From DTU089 sp002440045 (GTDB taxonomy: Bacteria > Bacillota > Clostridia > Oscillospirales > Acutalibacteraceae), in NCBI GenBank assembly GCA_937885695.1, contig CALABP010000073.1:1-27663 (forward strand): a stretch of DNA of 27,663 nt. The letters run 5' to 3'. Of this stretch, positions 15,282 to 21,533 are shown one piece after another (positions within the stretch are counted from its first letter, which is position 1; each line of letters starts with the position of its first letter). Both the position numbers and the translations under genes were made by a program. The notes under the pieces are model-generated. The model saw only the letters and a program-made list of their open reading frames with translations. It had not been told where the DNA came from and made no database searches.

Positions 15282-16217
15282 ATGACGGAAAAAGAGCTTA
15301 TGACAGAGGCGCTCGCTTTAGCGAAGCTTTCGTTCTGTGAGGGCGAAGTGCCCGTCGGCGCGGTGGTTGCGCTTGACGGCGAAATTGTCGGCACGGGCAG
15401 AAACCGCCGCGAAACGCAGAAAAACGCGCTTTGCCACGCCGAAATAGAGGCGATAGACAGCGCCTGCAAAAGGCTTTCGGGCTGGCGGCTTTGGCAGTGC
15501 GAAATGTTTGTGACGCTTGAGCCGTGCCCGATGTGCGCGGGCGCTATAATAAACTCGCGCATTAAAAAGGTTACGTTCGGCGCTTATGACAAAAAGAACG
15601 GCGCGTGCGGCTCCGTTACCGATTTGACCGTTATGGATTTTAACCATAAGCCGCAAAAAACGGGCGGCTTTATGGAGGACGAGTGCAAAACGCTTTTATC
15701 GGACTTTTTTAAAGAGCTGAGAACAAAAAAATCCGCCGAAAAAGCGGAACGGAGGAAAATTTCTATGGAAAAAATCGAAAGCTTTAAAATAGACCATACA
15801 AAGCTTTTAAAGGGAATGTATGTTTCAAGAATCGACGGCGATGTGGTTACATACGACATAAGAATGCGCCGCCCCAACATAGAGCCTGTTATGGAAACGG
15901 GTGCCATGCACACCATTGAGCATCTTTTTGCGACATTTGCGCGCAATTCGGAATATTCAAAAAACATAATTTATTTCGGACCTATGGGCTGCAGAACGGG
16001 TTTTTATTTTCTCACAACGGGCATAACGGACGGCGAAGCGCTTGAGCTTACGAAAAGGGCGCTTAAATTCATAAGCGAATACGAGGGCGAAATTCCCGGT
16101 GTAAGCCCCGAAGAATGCGGAAACTACCGCGACCACAACCTTTGCCTTGCAAAAAAAGAAGCCGCGGCTCAGTACAATGTACTGAAAGACCTTGCGGCTT
16201 GCGATATGCATTATTGA
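15282..16217 (+). CDS. tadA: TadA tRNA adenosine deaminase fused in frame to LuxS
   Basis: One uninterrupted 311-codon frame encodes two complete enzymes. Residues 1-151 are TadA, which converts A34 to inosine in tRNA-Arg: zinc site His52 with catalytic Glu54 (CHAEIE) and Cys82/Cys85 (PCPMC). A charged linker of about ten residues (SAEKAERRKI) leads into residues 162-311, a full LuxS. FFKELRTKK is a normal TadA ending, and a stop would be expected there. A hairpin and a GGAGG-ATG sit in the linker, so LuxS can also be made alone. The start has no clear ribosome binding site and lies 3 bases after the previous stop. The frame passes through an A7 run (15725-15731), so a one-base sequence error would separate the genes. 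Confidence 0.88.
   Translation: MTEKELMTEALALAKLSFCEGEVPVGAVVALDGEIVGTGRNRRETQKNALCHAEIEAIDSACKRLSGWRLWQCEMFVTLEPCPMCAGAIINSRIKKVTFGAYDKKNGACGSVTDLTVMDFNHKPQKTGGFMEDECKTLLSDFFKELRTKKSAEKAERRKISMEKIESFKIDHTKLLKGMYVSRIDGDVVTYDIRMRRPNIEPVMETGAMHTIEHLFATFARNSEYSKNIIYFGPMGCRTGFYFLTTGITDGEALELTKRALKFISEYEGEIPGVSPEECGNYRDHNLCLAKKEAAAQYNVLKDLAACDMHY
15751..15767 (+). promoter_or_regulatory. Internal ribosome binding site and start codon for luxS inside the fused frame
   Basis: GGAGG (15751-15755), 9 bases, then ATG (15765-15767), the natural LuxS start MEKIESFKIDHT. Just upstream, TCCGC (15732-15736) pairs with GCGGA (15744-15748) around a seven-base loop; this could modulate the site or mark an mRNA processing point (inference). 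Confidence 0.75.
15765..16217 (+). CDS. luxS: S-ribosylhomocysteine lyase LuxS (internal start)
   Basis: The 150-residue product if translation starts at the internal ATG. LuxS splits S-ribosylhomocysteine into homocysteine and DPD, the precursor of autoinducer 2, in the activated methyl cycle. All active-site features are present: HTIEH with metal ligands His49 and His53 and Glu52, catalytic Cys76 in MGCRTGFY, and metal ligand Cys118 in EECGNY. Length and motif spacing are normal. No pfs/mtnN or methionine-cycle gene is next to it. Its stop overlaps the convergent TVP38 gene by 7 bases, and the minus-strand terminator of that operon lies inside its last 70 bases. Confidence 0.85.
   Translation: MEKIESFKIDHTKLLKGMYVSRIDGDVVTYDIRMRRPNIEPVMETGAMHTIEHLFATFARNSEYSKNIIYFGPMGCRTGFYFLTTGITDGEALELTKRALKFISEYEGEIPGVSPEECGNYRDHNLCLAKKEAAAQYNVLKDLAACDMHY
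16151..16200 (-). terminator. Intrinsic terminator of the minus-strand operon, embedded in luxS
   Basis: Read on the minus strand, AAGCCGC pairs with GCGGCTT, with an inner perfect stem AGTACA/TGTACT, followed by C and seven T's. It is complementary to luxS codons near the end of that gene. Confidence 0.7.
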
Positions 16218-16888
16218 CCGTTCTTTTTTGAAGAAACCTTTTTAATGTATTTGACGGTGCCGAAAATAAGCGCGCCGATTATTGCAAGAATAATAAGAAT
16301 CATCATAAGCTCTCTCGGAAGATAGTCGTAAATCTTATCTCCCAAGAGGGTTATTATTATAACTCGCGGCATGATGCCGAAAAACGAAACGAGCATATAG
16401 TGCGGATATTTCATTCCCGAAGCGCCGAAAAACAGGCTTACAAAATCTATCGGGAAAACGGGCAAAAGCCTTACTAAAAATATCTGCGCCGTTTTTTCAT
16501 CGCGAAGGCTTATTATTTTTTCGCCGTATTTTGTTTCGCGCAGCTTTTTTTCTACTCTGTCGCCGCCCAAAAACCGCCCGACAAGAAACGTCAGGTTAAG
16601 CTCTATAAAAATTCCGAGCGCGTTTATAAGAAGCCCCGGCAAAAAGTCGAAGGCAAGCCCCGCCGACATATAAAGCATTGAAGCGGGGATTACAAACAGC
16701 ACCGATTTTAAGGCATAAACGCCGAGCACCGAAAGCGCCGCAATATACACGTTGTCGGCGTGTGCAACAAGCCCTCTTACATCGAGCGACACAAGCTCGC
16801 GGTATTTTACAATTACCGTAACCGTAACGGCGATTACAAAGGCGACTCTTATGCCTATGCCGAATGCTTTTTTTACATTTTCTTTCAT
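16211..16888 (-). CDS. TVP38/TMEM64 family membrane protein (VTT domain)
   Basis: A 225-residue integral membrane protein with about five or six hydrophobic segments. The VTT (SNARE-associated/DedA-like) core spans about residues 60-185 and contains the family pattern GRFLGGDRVEKKL followed by FLVRLLPVFPIDFVSLFFGASG, with R-x-x-P-x-x-P and a Gly, then FFGIMPR. Members of this wider group move phospholipids between bilayer leaflets or act in related transport; the role here is unknown. The ATG is one base after the oxidoreductase stop, with GGGGC nearby. It converges on luxS with a 7-base overlap. Confidence 0.9.
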   Translation of the reverse strand: MKENVKKAFGIGIRVAFVIAVTVTVIVKYRELVSLDVRGLVAHADNVYIAALSVLGVYALKSVLFVIPASMLYMSAGLAFDFLPGLLINALGIFIELNLTFLVGRFLGGDRVEKKLRETKYGEKIISLRDEKTAQIFLVRLLPVFPIDFVSLFFGASGMKYPHYMLVSFFGIMPRVIIITLLGDKIYDYLPRELMMILIILAIIGALIFGTVKYIKKVSSKKNGQ

Positions 16889-16889
16889 A

Positions 16890-18176
16890 TTACAGCCCCG
16901 TTTTTATAAGTGCGCCGCCCGCTTCGCGCGATTTGTCGGCAAGAAAGATTATTTTGTGACCCATAACCGAATCCCACACCGAGGTGCACGAAATGCTCGG
17001 CTTTCCGCCGCCGACGAACGCAACAAAGTCCGCGGTAAGATTTTCGTCGCCGCCGCCGTGACCCGCCGAGGTGCTTTCGTCTTTTGAAAGGTCAATTTCC
17101 GTCAGGTCATAGTCTTTGCCCTTTTCGGGATTTATCGTCATAATTCTTATATAATTGTTTTCAAATTCGCCGTAAATTTCACCCTTTGTGCCAACGACCC
17201 TTACCGTTCTTAAAGGCGCCGCCGCGCCGCCCGTCATATTGTGAGTGCCCGTGGCGCCGCTTTTGAAGTTTACAAGAACGCTTTGGTGGTCAACGACGTT
17301 GTTGCCGCATTTATAGGCGCACCTGCCGTATGGGCTGTGCTTTAAAAGCTCAAGGCGCTGTTCATACGTCGGCTCTTTAATGCTTTCAAGCGGCTGCCAG
17401 ACATAGACCTCCCATCTGTCGGGGTGGTCAAGATAAATTCTTTTTGCGCTTTGGGGGCAGGTATCGACAAGCGGGCAGTCAACCACGCACTGCGTGCCAG
17501 CGCCCTCGGGGGCGTTTTCGGGCTTGAACTGAAAGATTGAACCGACCGAAGAAACCGAAACGGGCTCGGTCTCTTTCATAAGCCACATCATAATATCCAT
17601 ATCGTGACAGCATTTTGCAAGAAGCATCGACGTGTGACAGCGGTCGCTGTTACCCCATTTGCCGCGCACGAACGAGGTTGTAAGGTGGTGATAGCTGACG
17701 TTTTCAAGCGTCTGAATGTTGATGATTTCGCCGATTTTGCCGCTGAGAATCGTTTCTTTTATTGTTCTGTAAAACGGCGTATAACGCAAAACGTGGCAAA
17801 TCATAACCTTGTTGCCGTGCTCTTTTATTACCGAAAGAAGCTCGTTCATCTCCGTCTCGTTTACACAAAACGGCTTTTCAAGAAGCATATCATAGCCGAG
17901 CTTTAAAAGCGGAATCGACGTTTCAACGTGCTGTTCGTCCATGGTGCCGTTAATTACGGCGTCCGCAAAGCGCGGCACGCGGCTTAATTCTTCGGCAGAA
18001 GGAAAGCAGTTTTCTTTAGGGAAGCCGAATTTTTCACAGACGTATTGCCGCCTGTATAAGTCAGGCTCGGCAACGCCCACGATTTTTAATTCCTCGGGGT
18101 GTGAAAGCGAATAATCGGCATATGTCATGGCGCGGTGGCCTGCGCCGAGTATTATTGCAGTTACGGGTTTTTTCAT
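16890..18176 (-). CDS. Gfo/Idh/MocA family NAD(P)-dependent oxidoreductase with Cys-rich insert
   Basis: A 428-residue cytosolic sugar- or polyol-type dehydrogenase. The N-terminal Rossmann fold begins VTAIILGAGHRAMTYA, and LLEKPFCVN supplies the conserved E-K-P. The catalytic-domain helix CCHDMDIMMWLM corresponds to the G/H-x-x-x-D-x-x position of the family. About residues 228-245 hold CVVDCPLVDTCPQS, and YGRCAYKCGN follows about 65 residues later, giving five cysteines that could form a metal site; this subfamily insert is not part of the minimal fold. Substrate unknown. It lies 16 bases after the GNAT gene with an AGGTG ribosome binding site, and one base before the TVP38 gene. Confidence 0.92.
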   Translation of the reverse strand: MKKPVTAIILGAGHRAMTYADYSLSHPEELKIVGVAEPDLYRRQYVCEKFGFPKENCFPSAEELSRVPRFADAVINGTMDEQHVETSIPLLKLGYDMLLEKPFCVNETEMNELLSVIKEHGNKVMICHVLRYTPFYRTIKETILSGKIGEIINIQTLENVSYHHLTTSFVRGKWGNSDRCHTSMLLAKCCHDMDIMMWLMKETEPVSVSSVGSIFQFKPENAPEGAGTQCVVDCPLVDTCPQSAKRIYLDHPDRWEVYVWQPLESIKEPTYEQRLELLKHSPYGRCAYKCGNNVVDHQSVLVNFKSGATGTHNMTGGAAAPLRTVRVVGTKGEIYGEFENNYIRIMTINPEKGKDYDLTEIDLSKDESTSAGHGGGDENLTADFVAFVGGGKPSISCTSVWDSVMGHKIIFLADKSREAGGALIKTGL

Positions 18177-18192
18177 AACAAAAAAGCACCTC

Positions 18193-18756
18193 TTATAATT
18201 TTTGACCCATATAAATTCCGCCGGGAGTTTTCAAAAGAATTTTAAAGCCGCGCTTTTTATAAAACGCAATTGCGCGCGCGTTGTCTGCGCCCACGCACAG
18301 GCAAACGCCCCGAACGCCGCGGCTTTTAAGCTCAGAAAGAAGCGTTTCTACAAGCTTTGTGCCGTTGCCCGAGCCTTGAAAACCGGGCAGAATGTCAATG
18401 TGCATATGCGCGGGATAATTCTTTTTAAAAAATATATACGGAATCGGCAAAAGCCACGCAAGCACGCCGTCTTTTTTGCTTAAAGCAAAAATCTGCGGGA
18501 CGTATTTTTTTCTGTATACCTTTTTAAAAACGCCTGCGTCAAGCGATGAAAGAATATAGCCGACCGCTTTTTCGCCCGAAGCGAGCACAAAGCAGTTGCC
18601 GCACTCTTCTTCAATATAATATGTCGAATAGGTCTTCGCGATTATTTTGCCGACAAGCTCGTTTTCGCACGACAGCGGACCCGCCGTCATTCGGCAGATG
18701 TATTCAACGTCTTTAAGGTCGCTTTTAAGCGCCTTTCTTATTTCTGTTTCAGGCAT
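18193..18756 (-). CDS. GNAT family N-acetyltransferase
   Basis: A 187-residue acetyl-CoA-dependent acyltransferase. Motif A is MHIDILPGFQGSGNGTKLVETLL (about 117-139), with the Q-x-x-G-x-G/x acetyl-CoA loop written as QGSGNGT, followed by the ADNARAIAFYKKRGF motif B. The N-terminus (MPETEIRKALKSDLKDVEYICRMT) is the usual first strand and helix. Substrate unknown. It overlaps the DUF896 gene by 8 bases, with GGAGAAAG ahead of its ATG, so the two are coupled. Confidence 0.9.
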   Translation of the reverse strand: MPETEIRKALKSDLKDVEYICRMTAGPLSCENELVGKIIAKTYSTYYIEEECGNCFVLASGEKAVGYILSSLDAGVFKKVYRKKYVPQIFALSKKDGVLAWLLPIPYIFFKKNYPAHMHIDILPGFQGSGNGTKLVETLLSELKSRGVRGVCLCVGADNARAIAFYKKRGFKILLKTPGGIYMGQKL

Positions 18757-18979
18757 TTTTACTTTCTCCGTCTTTAACTTTTCTTACAAGCTTTTCGCGA
18801 GTGCCGTCGGGGCGCTCGACAACAGCCGAATCAAGCGTGCTTACAAGCGACGCCTTAAAAGCCTTTACATATTCCGCTCTCAAAGAAGCTTGCTCTGCCT
18901 TTTCTTCGGGCGAAAGCCCCTCGGTCTTTGATTTTTTTGAAAGGAAGTTTATCCTTTTTATCATTTCATCCGTTACCAT
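18749..18979 (-). CDS. DUF896 / UPF0291 (YnzC-like) small protein
   Basis: A 76-residue protein. The N-terminal helical hairpin MIKRINFLSKKSKTEGLSPEE and the RAEYVKAF segment are the DUF896 signature. In Bacillus subtilis the relative ynzC sits in the SOS-regulated yneA operon; no function can be claimed here, and no LexA-type box was found at this promoter. The ATG has a GGAGG 8 bases upstream. It is the first gene of the DUF896-GNAT-Gfo/Idh/MocA-TVP38 operon. Confidence 0.92.
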   Translation of the reverse strand: MVTDEMIKRINFLSKKSKTEGLSPEEKAEQASLRAEYVKAFKASLVSTLDSAVVERPDGTREKLVRKVKDGESKNA

Positions 18980-19006
18980 AAACCGTACCTCCGAAAATAC
19001 TATACC

Positions 19007-19035
19007 ATTATAGTTTTGTCGGGGGATAAAGTCAA
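19007..19035 (-). promoter_or_regulatory. Sigma-A promoter for the DUF896 operon
   Basis: TTGACT (19030-19035) and TATAAT (19007-19012) on the minus strand, spacer 17. The -10 box is part of a small dyad, ACTATA-ATGG-TATAGT, which could be an operator. A repeat module begins 6 bases upstream of the -35 box. Confidence 0.82.
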
Positions 19036-19040
19036 GAGAG

Positions 19041-19162
19041 AGCTGTTAGCCGTTAGCTCTTAGCTGTTAGCCTGCGTGGCGGTAACTGCGTATTATCATT
19101 TTTATATTATTATAAAACGAACCCTGTGAATGAAATGTTTTTTCGTTCACAGGGTTTTATTG
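19041..19162 (+). repeat. Module A: 7-bp tandem array, conserved linker and hairpin (plus orientation)
   Basis: Starts with heptamers of the form NTTAGCY (GTTAGCC, GTTAGCT, CTTAGCT, GTTAGCC), then TGCGTGGCGGTAACT, then an AT-rich linker (TATTATCATTTTTATATT), then the hairpin at 19120-19162. Related copies lie at 19421-19540 and 19660-19722 (minus), 22557-22694 (plus), and in part at 23450-23528 and 27490-27555. Confidence 0.85.
19120..19162 (+). terminator. Hairpin with T-run inside module A
   Basis: AACCCTGTGAA pairs with TTCACAGGGTT, extended by GAA/TTC through a U-G pair, and is followed by TTTTATTG. It looks like an intrinsic terminator, though no plus-strand gene lies directly upstream. 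Confidence 0.6.
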
Positions 19163-19190
19163 TCAGCCGTTAGCGCACGGCAGAGCCGCT

Positions 19191-19318
19191 TGAGCCGTTA
19201 GCCACTAGCTGTTAGCTGTTAGCTGCGCGGCTTCGCCGCGATTGTATTCCGCGTAAACGCGGAAATTTTACGGGGACCGCTTACGCGTTCCGGCGGGCGG
19301 CAGATTGCCGCCCCTACG
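19191..19318 (+). repeat. Heptamer array plus four-hairpin chain, copy 1
   Basis: Heptamers GTTAGCC, ACTAGCT, GTTAGCT, GTTAGCT run into four hairpins in fixed order: H1 CGCGGC-TTC-GCCGCG, H2 TTCCGCG-TAAA-CGCGGAA, H3 GGACCGC-TTAC-GCGTTCC (one mismatch), H4 GGGCGGCA-GAT-TGCCGCCC, then CCTACG. The next 100 bases (19319-19420) are AT-rich with no gene or repeat I recognise. Confidence 0.85.
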
Positions 19319-19420
19319 TGGACGATAGGGAAATCGGCGCGGAAACAACAGGTTATTGCGAAAAAGAAATATAATTTGCATCATAATTATTTGAACATTT
19401 TATACAACAAATTATATAAC

Positions 19421-19540
19421 AAAACCCCGTGTTCGGACAAAATTTTCTCCGTTCACAGGGTTCGGTTTATTACAATATATAAATGAAAAAATGCAAATTG
19501 CCGCCACGCGGGCTAAAAGCTAATAGCTAACGGCTACAGG
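19421..19540 (-). repeat. Module A, minus orientation, with terminator-like hairpin
   Basis: Read on the minus strand: heptamers GTTAGCT, ATTAGCT, TTTAGCC, then CGCGTGGCGGCAATTTGC, an AT-rich linker, and the hairpin AACCCTGTG/CACGGGGTT with inner CGGA/TCCG, followed by TTTTTGTT (19462 down to about 19415). The hairpin could end transcripts from the phosphodiesterase gene at 19725-20489. Confidence 0.75.
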
Positions 19541-19546
19541 CTACCC

Positions 19547-19640
19547 CGTAGGGGCGGCAACCTGCCGCCCGCCAAAATGCGTAGCATTTTCCTGTATTTT
19601 TCCGCGTTTACGCGGAATATAATCCGCGGCTCTGCCGCGC
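19547..19640 (-). repeat. Four-hairpin chain, copy 2
   Basis: Minus orientation, all four hairpins complete: H1 CGCGGC-AGA-GCCGCG, H2 TTCCGCG-TAAA-CGCGGAA, H3 AAAATGC-TAC-GCATTTT, H4 GGGCGGCA-GGT-TGCCGCCC. H3 differs from copy 1 in both arms together. Confidence 0.85.
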
Positions 19641-19659
19641 AACGGCTGAATTTAAAAAT

Positions 19660-19722
19660 GATATAGAAATGATAAAACAAAGTTACCGCTATGCAAGCTA
19701 ATAGCTAACAGCTAACGGCTGA
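19660..19722 (-). repeat. Module A, minus orientation, starting next to a stop codon
   Basis: Begins only two bases past the stop (TGA, 19725-19727) of the phosphodiesterase gene: CAGCC, heptamers GTTAGCT, GTTAGCT, ATTAGCT, then TGCATAGCGGTAACTT and the AT-rich linker; the hairpin part is absent here and the chain of copy 2 follows. Confidence 0.8.
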
Positions 19723-19724
19723 CA

Positions 19725-20468
19725 TCACCGTCCGAGAATCGTGCACATCTTTCCGGGGCAATCGGTAATAAGTCCGTCAACGCCGGCTTTTATCATGGCT
19801 TTTGCGACAAATTCGCTGTCAATCGTCCACGGGTTCACCATAAGACCCGCTTTGTGGGCGCGGTCAACATAGTGCTTTGTAACATAAAAATAAATCGGGT
19901 GCAAAGCGTCACAGCCTATTTCTTTTGCAAAGCTTATGGGTCTTAACGAAATCTTTCTGCCGAGGTGCTTGTCGGGGCTGTAAAGAATGCCTGTTTTTAC
20001 GCGCTTGTCAAGCTTTTTGCACACGACAAGAAGCGCGGGGTCAAAGCTTGAAATAAGCAGGTCGTCCATAAGGCCGTGTTCAATAACCTTGTCAATCGTC
20101 TTTTTTGCGATTTCGGTGCCGGCAGAACCGGGAACCTTGCTTTTAAGCTCAATATCAAGCACGCGCATCTGTTTCTTTTTATATGTTTCAAGAAATTCGT
20201 CGAGCGTGGGAATTTTCGTGCCCTCAAACTCACTGCCCTTATATGAGCCGAAGTCATAGCACCTTAATTCGTCAAGGGTAAAGTCGCCGATGTCGCCCTT
20301 GCCGTTTGATGTTTCGTCTATTGTAAAATTGTGGCACACAACGGGTACACCGTCTTTTGTAAGATGAATGTCTGTCTCGAAGCCGTCGCAGCCCTCTTCG
20401 ATGGCCTTTAAAAATGCGGGAATCGTGTTTTGGGGCGCGGTTACGTTAGCGCCTCTGTGTGCAATCAC
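19725..20468 (-). CDS. Glycerophosphodiester phosphodiesterase, soluble
   Basis: A GDPD-family TIM-barrel enzyme of about 247 residues that hydrolyses glycerophosphodiesters to glycerol-3-phosphate and an alcohol. From GTG at 20468 the motifs are His4-Arg5 in IAHRGAN, APQNT (usual APENT), Glu31 and Asp33 in ETDIHLTKDG, and His46. No signal peptide, so cytosolic. The start is uncertain: a perfect promoter at 20524-20552 and AAAGGAG at 20498-20504 point to initiation near 20489, where the in-frame codon is ACG (reading MENCNINVIAHRG). GTG at 20468 is 29 bases from the ribosome binding site and would cut the first beta strand. A paralogue lies at 21534-22559. Confidence 0.92.
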   Translation of the reverse strand: MIAHRGANVTAPQNTIPAFLKAIEEGCDGFETDIHLTKDGVPVVCHNFTIDETSNGKGDIGDFTLDELRCYDFGSYKGSEFEGTKIPTLDEFLETYKKKQMRVLDIELKSKVPGSAGTEIAKKTIDKVIEHGLMDDLLISSFDPALLVVCKKLDKRVKTGILYSPDKHLGRKISLRPISFAKEIGCDALHPIYFYVTKHYVDRAHKAGLMVNPWTIDSEFVAKAMIKAGVDGLITDCPGKMCTILGR

Positions 20469-20523
20469 GTTGATGTTGCAGTTTTCCGTAAATACCGCTC
20501 CTTTCGGCTTTTTTCAACAAGAG

Positions 20524-20552
20524 ATTATACCTTTTTGATATATTTTTGTCAA
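20524..20552 (-). promoter_or_regulatory. Consensus sigma-A promoter for the soluble phosphodiesterase
   Basis: Perfect TTGACA (20547-20552) and perfect TATAAT (20524-20529), spacer 17, on the minus strand. It lies directly after the PIG-L stop, so the two minus-strand genes have separate promoters. Confidence 0.9.
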
Positions 20553-20562
20553 GAAAAAGAGC

Positions 20563-21354
20563 TTATTCCACCGGCAGATTGAAGCAGTGCGCGTGCATGC
20601 TGCCGAGCACCCTGAAAACCTCTGCCGATTCATACGGCGTTTCTTTTGCAAAATACTGTGCCTGAAGTTTAAGCGCCGTCTCGATTATCGGATCGCGCTG
20701 TGAAACGTGCGCTTTAATTGCCTTGAATTTAAGCTCTTCATAATCGGCAATGTCAACCGCGGTGTTGGGTCTGTCGGTGTAATAGAGCGCCAGCATTTTC
20801 GGTCTGAAAACGTCCGTTCTCGGCTCGTTGTTCACATATTCTGGGTAAAAATCAAAGCCCGAGTCCATAAACGCATATTTTACCGCAGTGCCGACCTTTA
20901 TGTGGTCCTCGTGGCATTCGTTAAGCATATTCGGGTCAACCGAGAATACTGCGTCGGGGCGGATTTCTCTTATGACCTCAACGATTTTCTTTGAAATTTC
21001 TCTTGCGGAGCATTCCGTTCTGTCGCAAAAGCCGAGAAAGCCCGCGTTTTTCATTCCGAGAATTTTCTGCGCTTCAAGCGCCTCTTTTTGGCGCACGGTA
21101 AGCCCCGTGCCGTTATATGTTCTGTCGGTTATGCGGTCGTCAAGAACGGTAAGCTCATAAACCTCGGCGCCCGAAGCGACAAGCCGCGCTATTGTGCCGC
21201 CTGCGCCTATTTGGTTGTCGTCGGGATGCGGCTGAATAAACAGCGCTTTTTTAATTGACAAAAGCGACGGCGGCGCGCATATTACCGAAAGCGCCGGCAA
21301 AAGCGCCCGCGACGCATATCTTTGCGCTTTTATTTTTACAGACGGTTTTTTCAT
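20563..21354 (-). CDS. PIG-L family deacetylase (LmbE-like)
   Basis: A 263-residue zinc-dependent N-deacetylase of the family that includes MshB, BshB and GlcNAc-PI deacetylase. The motif PHPDDNQIGAGG carries His43, Asp45 and Asp46, the metal and general-base residues; Asn47 replaces the more usual Glu, a non-ligand position. The second site is ECHEDH with His148 and His151. The ATG at 21354 is preferred, with GGAG 8 bases upstream; the frame runs 19 codons further without support. The first 30 residues are basic then hydrophobic and may anchor the enzyme weakly. The substrate is probably an amino sugar conjugate, not identifiable. Own promoter at 21383-21411. Confidence 0.9.
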   Translation of the reverse strand: MKKPSVKIKAQRYASRALLPALSVICAPPSLLSIKKALFIQPHPDDNQIGAGGTIARLVASGAEVYELTVLDDRITDRTYNGTGLTVRQKEALEAQKILGMKNAGFLGFCDRTECSAREISKKIVEVIREIRPDAVFSVDPNMLNECHEDHIKVGTAVKYAFMDSGFDFYPEYVNNEPRTDVFRPKMLALYYTDRPNTAVDIADYEELKFKAIKAHVSQRDPIIETALKLQAQYFAKETPYESAEVFRVLGSMHAHCFNLPVE

Positions 21355-21382
21355 TCCGCTCACTCCAAATCGTTTTTGATAT

Positions 21383-21411
21383 ATTTTAAACCACGGCGCG
21401 CTTTCAGTCAA
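21383..21411 (-). promoter_or_regulatory. Sigma-A promoter for the PIG-L deacetylase
   Basis: TTGACT (21406-21411) and TAAAAT (21383-21388) on the minus strand, spacer 17, 28 bases ahead of the chosen ATG. Confidence 0.75.
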
Positions 21412-21461
21412 TACGCCAAAAGAAATAATATGTCATTTTTACTGAAAAAACAGCGTTTTGA

Positions 21462-21490
21462 TTGACAAAAATTGCATAATATGTTATGCT
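21462..21490 (+). promoter_or_regulatory. Sigma-A promoter for the membrane phosphodiesterase
   Basis: TTGACA (21462-21467) and TATGCT (21485-21490), spacer 17. It is divergent from the promoter at 21383-21411. Confidence 0.8.
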
Positions 21491-21533
21491 GTATTGCACA
21501 AAATTCAGAAAAACTCTTTTGCGGAGGTAAAAA

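Noticed and set aside
19007..19035. SOS control of the DUF896 gene by LexA, by analogy with Bacillus ynzC
   Set aside because: No GAAC-N4-GTTC type box is visible at the promoter.
19041..19722. CRISPR array
   Set aside because: The short repeats are 7-base tandems and palindromic hairpins without unique spacers of constant length, and no cas gene is present.
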